Below are positions 42,659 through 44,447 of a stretch of 44,447 bases of DNA, piece after piece. A program made the translations under genes and the position numbers. Source of the DNA: Syntrophobacteraceae bacterium (GTDB lineage Bacteria; Desulfobacterota; Syntrophobacteria; Syntrophobacterales; Syntrophobacteraceae); assembly GCA_003165235.1 (NCBI GenBank), contig PLSV01000099.1, forward strand, positions 1-44,447, in the 5' to 3' direction. The notes below the pieces were generated by a model. The model was not told the origin of the DNA, made no database searches, and saw only the letters and a program-made list of their open reading frames with translations. Each line of letters opens with the position of its first letter. Position 1 is the stretch's first letter.

Positions 42659-42781
42659 GGGGTCACACCTACACTCTTGACAATGTCGGGCGGAACAGTC
42701 GGGTTGCGGAAGCAACCTGCGCCAAGCCTGTTTAAATGGTTGAGTTAGAGCTTGGGGCGTGAAGAGTGTAGGTTTGACCCC
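42659..42781. mobile_element. 123-bp miniature element with 20-bp terminal inverted repeats (RAYT/REP-like)
   Basis: The ends 42659-42678 (GGGGTCACACCT...) and 42762-42781 are inverted repeats with one mismatch at 42666. The interior holds a hairpin GGTTGC-GGAA-GCAACC (42702-42717). Ends of the type 'GGGGTCA.ACCTACACT' are the hallmark of elements mobilised by REP-associated tyrosine (IS200-like) transposases. No transposase is encoded, so it is non-autonomous. It lies directly at the 3' break of the XamI relic. Confidence 0.6.
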
Positions 42782-42943
42782 GCTCTTTTTCTTGGAAACT
42801 GGGGGAATCAGTCTCATTGACGTTTTACTTGCGTGTTAGATTGCGAAATAGTATGATCTTGAGGTCTATGGGGTTGCCCATGGAGTTTTTCCGGGTGGAA
42901 TCCGCCCCAAAATTAGGCTCAGCATTCGCAGAGGGTCTAGGTG

Positions 42944-43123
42944 ATGCATTATTCAAGTTCTCTAATCTGTATGTGCGCATGGTGCAAAAAGGTGAAAAAT
43001 GATAACGGGCTCTGGGTCGAGTTTGGAGATCCTGCGGGTGAGATCAAAGTAACTCATGGGATTTGTCCGGATTGTGCGAGAGGCGTCCGTTCGGAAATTA
43101 GCCGCCTGCGTCGGAACCAATGA
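42944..43123 (+). pseudogene. Orphan CxxC...CxxC signalling-associated domain (59 aa)
   Basis: The protein reads ICMCAWCKKVKNDNGLWVEF, then KVTHGICPDCARGVRSEISR. This CAWC..K..GxW...HGICPDC pattern is a small metal-binding domain that usually forms the C-terminal end of PAS-containing kinases or response regulators in Desulfobacterota. Here it stands alone with only a weak ribosome-like AGGG, so it is either a small free-standing protein or the tail of a lost kinase. The four cysteines are intact. Confidence 0.5.
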
Positions 43124-43576
43124 TATATTTTTGCATTCTGGTCCGGATTGTTTCCTTTCATTTGGAGAAGCTCAAACGAGTTCAGCGCCACATTGTTTCC
43201 AACAGGCCTACAACCAATTCTTGAAACTGATAAGGACTAAAGGGACTGCTCGCGGGAATGAATTGGCGGCCGGTCCTTTTCATTTTTATGGGACCATTCC
43301 CGCAATCCCGCCTCATAATTGACAATACCTCCGACTCACTATTCTTGCCCTGACCATTGAATTCGTGAGGACTCAAAAGTTTAGCACATTCGGATCATAG
43401 TTTCTCTGAGAGGTCCCTCCGCTTAGATTCCATCTTCTGGCAAGATCTATGGACTGCCTCTGAACTTGAGCGGACGACTGCTTAAAAGATTTGTTACGTA
43501 CAGCGGCAGGATGGAGTTAGTTCTCAGCGGGGGAAGCATATCCCAGGCAAGTCGCCAGGGTTGGATCAACATCCGA
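43124..43576. other. Intergenic region with a nested inverted repeat (43252-43303)
   Basis: About 450 bases without a recognisable gene. GCGGGAATG (43252-43260) pairs with CATTCCCGC (43295-43303), and an inner GGTCC/GGACC pair sits within the loop. The rest is unassigned; part may be the lost body of the response regulator. Confidence 0.4.
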
Positions 43577-43702
43577 TCACCTGAAACGGAATATTCGGAT
43601 TATGAAGGAGTGCTGTGCAATATGCCCCATGGCCATGAGGAACCTTTCGAAGGTAAACATGATCGATTCCTCATCATCGATTACAATAATTCTCGCACTC
43701 AT
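43577..43702 (-). pseudogene. Truncated response regulator (receiver N-terminus)
   Basis: The frame starts with ATG 43702, overlapping the histidine kinase stop by four bases (ATGA), and reads MSARIIVIDDEESIMFTFER and FLMAMGH. This is a typical receiver start with the acidic DDE pocket. After about codon 29 the sequence turns into unrelated HSFIIRIFRFR and stops at 43577. No other frame continues a receiver domain (no phospho-acceptor Asp motif or GKT-type output domain found), so about 90% of the gene has been lost. The cognate kinase remains upstream. Confidence 0.65.
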
Positions 43703-44447
43703 TCCCCCGCCCCTTCACCTCTTCGATTAGCCGGTAAATCGATTATGACCCTGGTAAATTCCCCTTTGGCGCTCTCGAAGCTGAGCTGCCCGCCATGATC
43801 TGCGATGATTCTTTGAGTGATGTTCAACCCAAGGCCGGTCCCTTTCCCGAACGGCTTAGTGGAAAAGAACGGCTTCGTCAGCATGGAGAGCTCATGGGCG
43901 GAAATTCCGACTCCTTGATCGTAAAATACAACCCGCACATACGGGCGGTCGCTGATAGTCACTTTCTCGCCGGTGATCTCGAAGCGCTTATTTTTATCCC
44001 TTCCAGGATACTTCTCGTTTAAGGCGTAGCGCGCGTTGTTTATGATATTTATAAAACACTGCTGGATCTGCTGAAGGTTGGCATCCACTTCAGGAAGGTC
44101 GTCGGGAAGATCTATTTTTAGATCGATACCCTCCTTCCGGATTTGCGCCTGGGTTAGAATAATGGATTCTTCAAGAACGGCAGAGACGCGAGTGGGCTTT
44201 TTCTCTTGCCGCACACCGCGCGCATAGGAGAGGAGGGTCTTTACAATACGGCCGATACGCTCGCCTTCCTTCACGATGCGCTCTCCAATGTCCTTTTCCG
44301 TGCTCTCAGGACTGCACTCATTTATCAGTATTTGACCATAGTTTATGATGCCGGTGATGGGATTATTGATTTCATGGGCAACTCCAGCGGCCAACTCCCC
44401 CAGTGCGGCCATATGACCTGCATGCATCGCTTCTGCCTGCATCGCCA
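43699..44447 (-). CDS. Sensor histidine kinase, C-terminal part (5' end outside the window)
   Basis: The frame is open to the window edge, so the N-terminal sensor is not visible. Present are the dimerisation/phosphoacceptor helix AALGELAAGVAHEINNPITG (His in VAHEINNP), the N box FINIINNARYAL, the G1 box FYDQGVGIS, the F-box FFSTKPFGKGTGLGLNIT and the G2 box. This is the NtrB/ZraS-like class with HAMP- or PAS-linked sensors. Its response regulator follows with an ATGA overlap but is truncated (43577-43702). Phosphotransfer by this kinase therefore lacks its original partner in cis. Confidence 0.9.
   Translation of the reverse strand, partial: AMQAEAMHAGHMAALGELAAGVAHEINNPITGIINYGQILINECSPESTEKDIGERIVKEGERIGRIVKTLLSYARGVRQEKKPTRVSAVLEESIILTQAQIRKEGIDLKIDLPDDLPEVDANLQQIQQCFINIINNARYALNEKYPGRDKNKRFEITGEKVTISDRPYVRVVFYDQGVGISAHELSMLTKPFFSTKPFGKGTGLGLNITQRIIADHGGQLSFESAKGEFTRVIIDLPANRRGEGAGE

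Noticed and set aside
1-44447. CRISPR arrays, tRNA, rRNA and tmRNA genes
   Set aside because: I looked for regular repeat-spacer patterns and for tRNA/tmRNA ends, notably next to smpB, and found none that I could support by eye.

Overview
The window looks like a chromosomal segment of a strictly anaerobic, Gram-negative Desulfobacterota ('deltaproteobacterial') organism, most plausibly a Syntrophobacter-like member. This rests on gene content and protein style, not on a marker gene: a short-chain beta-oxidation operon, a one-piece class I fumarase, a ferredoxin/ASKHA protein of the corrinoid-activator type, an AtuA/DUF4387 pair, a HPr/enzyme I pair with no sugar permease, and an outer-membrane Tol-Pal/TamA set. 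No rRNA, tRNA or CRISPR array was seen.

Left part (1-18.4 kb), mostly housekeeping. A remnant of a second acyl-CoA dehydrogenase sits at the very left edge. It is followed by a minus-strand thiolase / 3-hydroxybutyryl-CoA dehydrogenase / acyl-CoA dehydrogenase operon (butyryl-CoA oxidation or formation). Next come DUF167, a secreted DUF4412 protein plus a fumarylacetoacetate hydrolase-family enzyme, class I fumarase, a protein I read as a divergent RelA/SpoT-fold protein, and a 2Fe-2S/ASKHA protein. A membrane alpha/beta hydrolase then precedes HPr, enzyme I and SmpB on the plus strand. A membrane-anchored metallophosphoesterase and a GspE/PilB-type ATPase follow on the minus strand.

Middle part (18.4-30.2 kb), cell envelope, all minus strand. 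In transcription order: MltD-like lytic transglycosylase, Sir2 deacylase, TolQ, TolR, TolA, TolB, Pal, an intrinsic terminator, CpoB, and a TamA/BamA-type outer-membrane protein with an apparent one-base frameshift near its 3' end. The sirtuin stop codon overlaps the tolQ start by one base, and a good sigma70-type promoter lies just upstream of the sirtuin gene. A three-TM-cysteine-type DsbD thiol:disulfide transporter closes the block.

Right part (30.2-44.4 kb), accessory and degraded. A GntR/FCD regulator adjoins an overlapping AtuA-DUF4387 gene pair; both transcription units have promoter-like sequences followed at the same position by a TAGTCGACA motif, a candidate operator. After an orphan DUF7079-like protein and an iron alcohol dehydrogenase, the sequence becomes a graveyard: DUF433/DUF5615 toxin-antitoxin remnants, the tail of an ISL3-type transposase onto which an AT-rich glycosyltransferase gene runs, a probable methyltransferase tail, a large DUF7657-like membrane protein with a TPR tail, and a XamI-type restriction endonuclease gene. 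The last is inactivated by an in-frame stop and a homopolymer frameshift and is cut by a 123-bp element with 20-bp terminal inverted repeats. The window ends in a histidine kinase whose ATGA-overlapping response regulator is truncated after about 29 codons.

The items I would follow first are the divergent RelA/SpoT-fold protein, the GntR/AtuA operator pair, the sirtuin-TolQ coupling and the decayed XamI locus. I did not find a clearly new multi-gene defence or biosynthetic system.
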